A stretch of DNA of 40,198 nt. Source: a virus. Under the pieces are notes generated by a model. That model saw only the letters and a list, made by a program, of their open reading frames with translations, did no database searches and was not told the origin of the DNA. The translations under genes and the position numbers were made by a program. The stretch is from the IMG/VR virus record IMGVR_UViG_3300030233_000279, positions 1 through 40,198 of that record. One strand, written 5' to 3'. Positions 38,981 through 40,198 of the stretch are shown here, one piece after another; the first letter of the stretch is position 1; each line of letters opens with the position of its first letter.

Positions 38981-40198
38981 TCATTTCTTCCGAAAAACTA
39001 CAACGCTCTCACGTGATGGTAAGCGGCCATAACTCCCCATTTGCTGCGCGCTATTCCCTCGAAAGCGTACAGCAATGATTTTCTCCAAGTTCAGCCCAAG
39101 CTGCTTTCCTATCTCGCCGATAATTTCGTCCACAAGCAGAGGGACGCCTTTATACCGGGCATTCCCAACTACAAATCCAATATGACCATTTCTTTTCACG
39201 ACCCGCGAGCATTCCTTTAGGCAAAGATGCATGTCCACAAAATAGCCTTCGAGCATTCTTCGGATCTTTGGCGCCAGGCTCGCTTCTTCCAGTTGATGCA
39301 AACAGGACACCAATGAATCTGGTGGGTGGTAATCATCAAACGCAGGCCGATCGGGGCGAGCCTCTGGGTGAGAATGAATACTCTGGTATCGGACATCCCT
39401 GGTGCCCTCCCAATCAAGGAATGCAAACATTAGCTCTACACCAAAAACTCTTGTGTAGTCATGTCGGTTGGGATAAGGCGGTGAAGTAATTACCGCTGAA
39501 AAGTTTCGATCCGCTTCTGGAAGTAACCTAGCATCTCCAAGCCTAACTTCTTGCCTTGAAATCGTTGTCTTTTGCGTCTTTTCCACGTCCTCAAGTATGA
39601 TCTTAAGTTGATCGAAAAAAGCTTGCGGAATAGTATTGCTCTTAATCCTTTTCTCAACCCAACTGAGCCATCCGCCGGTTGCTACTGCACGACTATAGTT
39701 CGGGATAAGACTGATCAATGCCAATCTGAAAAGTCGCTGATACTTCGCTGAACAGGAAAGATCCTGAATTAATTCATCTATGCCTACAAACATTTTAAGC
39801 GACGGACGCGGAATCGCTTTTTTGACGAGTTCAGGAAACGAACTGACTGAGCGTTCAGGGCACATCGAACCAATTCGGAACTCTAATTGCTGTACCAGCT
39901 TTCTTATCCGACTTGACTGATAAGACTCCGATTTTACCTTGCTGACGAAAACAGCGAGTGGCGAGAGATCATATCCTGTGGCCTTCAATCCTCGTTCCTT
40001 AGACGCAACTAAAGTTGTTCCTGCGCCAACAAATGGGTCCAGAATACTGTCGCCGTTATTCAACCTCCACTCATCTACGAGAGCGTTTACGAGCTCACCT
40101 GTAAAACTATGAGGAAAACAATACCAGCGGTGGATCCCTGCAGTTCTAATTGGTCCAGGCGTAACCCAATTCCTCCAATGCTCCCGAATCTCAATCAA
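38981..40198 (-). CDS. DNA methyltransferase (partial at window edge)
   Basis: At least 405 residues read on the minus strand, ending at 38981; the first codon in the window is TTG (Leu or a start), so the N-terminus is probably outside. SILDPFVGAGTTL (about 52-64) is the AdoMet-binding motif and TSPPYPNRHDYTR (about 239-251) the catalytic motif of N4-cytosine or N6-adenine amino-methyltransferases. The last part has GFVVGNARYKGVPLLVDEII, common in this group. The DNA is clearly less GC-rich than the phage genes, which suggests recent transfer. It may be an orphan methylase protecting phage DNA or part of a restriction system outside the window. Confidence 0.88.
   Translation of the reverse strand: MIEIREHWRNWVTPGPIRTAGIHRWYCFPHSFTGELVNALVDEWRLNNGDSILDPFVGAGTTLVASKERGLKATGYDLSPLAVFVSKVKSESYQSSRIRKLVQQLEFRIGSMCPERSVSSFPELVKKAIPRPSLKMFVGIDELIQDLSCSAKYQRLFRLALISLIPNYSRAVATGGWLSWVEKRIKSNTIPQAFFDQLKIILEDVEKTQKTTISRQEVRLGDARLLPEADRNFSAVITSPPYPNRHDYTRVFGVELMFAFLDWEGTRDVRYQSIHSHPEARPDRPAFDDYHPPDSLVSCLHQLEEASLAPKIRRMLEGYFVDMHLCLKECSRVVKRNGHIGFVVGNARYKGVPLLVDEIIGEIGKQLGLNLEKIIAVRFRGNSAQQMGSYGRLPSRESVVVFRKK

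Overview
The window shows a Planctomycetes chromosome, probably of the Pirellula/Blastopirellula type, carrying a siphovirus-type prophage. The host assignment rests on the DUF4190 plus SHD1 protein at 981-2015 (a combination typical of planctomycetes), an N-terminal NPYESP motif in one small membrane protein, and the GC-rich codon use. No database search was possible, so all family names come from motif recognition.

Layout. Bases 1-2100 are host DNA: a 48-residue membrane protein on the minus strand, a tRNA-Asp(GUC) with its own promoter and terminator, a long structured palindrome, and the SHD1 protein ending in a strong terminator. Bases 2079-2701 hold no gene and probably contain the left attachment site. 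The prophage then runs left to right: tyrosine integrase (2702), three hairpins, csrA (3925), and a tightly overlapping early operon (4192-12917). That operon has a replication-initiator-like protein, several zinc-ribbon proteins (two ending in sliding-clamp motifs), a DUF2786 protein, an ASCH-like protein, a Gp37/Gp68-type (DUF5131) protein and many unknowns. From 13.2 to 16.8 kb come small membrane and secreted proteins, including a papain-fold protein that could serve in lysis. The late module follows: a membrane-anchored inactive terminase relative (17046), a small HTH protein, the large terminase (18153), a gpW-like connector, the portal, a prohead protease fused to the major capsid protein, a DUF2190 decoration protein, connector and tail-tube genes, tail chaperones with a probable -1 frameshift, the tape measure, and tail-tip, fibre and repeat proteins up to 38807. 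A visibly AT-richer DNA methyltransferase gene lies convergent at the right edge and runs off the window.

The most unusual structure is a family of about ten intergenic elements, found almost only in the late half (13.9-33.9 kb). Each starts with a 17-base box close to CAACGCTACCGCGTCGG. In six of them (seven with a looser, shorter-spaced copy at 16986) a short palindrome of the AGGCGG-NNNN-CCGCCT type follows about 43-51 bases later, just before the start codon; one copy instead has an unrelated GC-rich hairpin at the same spacing. Two palindromes change the inner base pair in a compensatory way. I read these as a phage-specific late regulatory or leader element. A second repeat of 129 bases lies at 12935-13063 and 38815-38943 and brackets the whole structural module. 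The prophage also encodes CsrA and contains several GGA-loop hairpins or start sites that match the CsrA core.

No transcriptional repressor, clear endolysin, right integrase-side attachment site, CRISPR array or insertion sequence was recognised.
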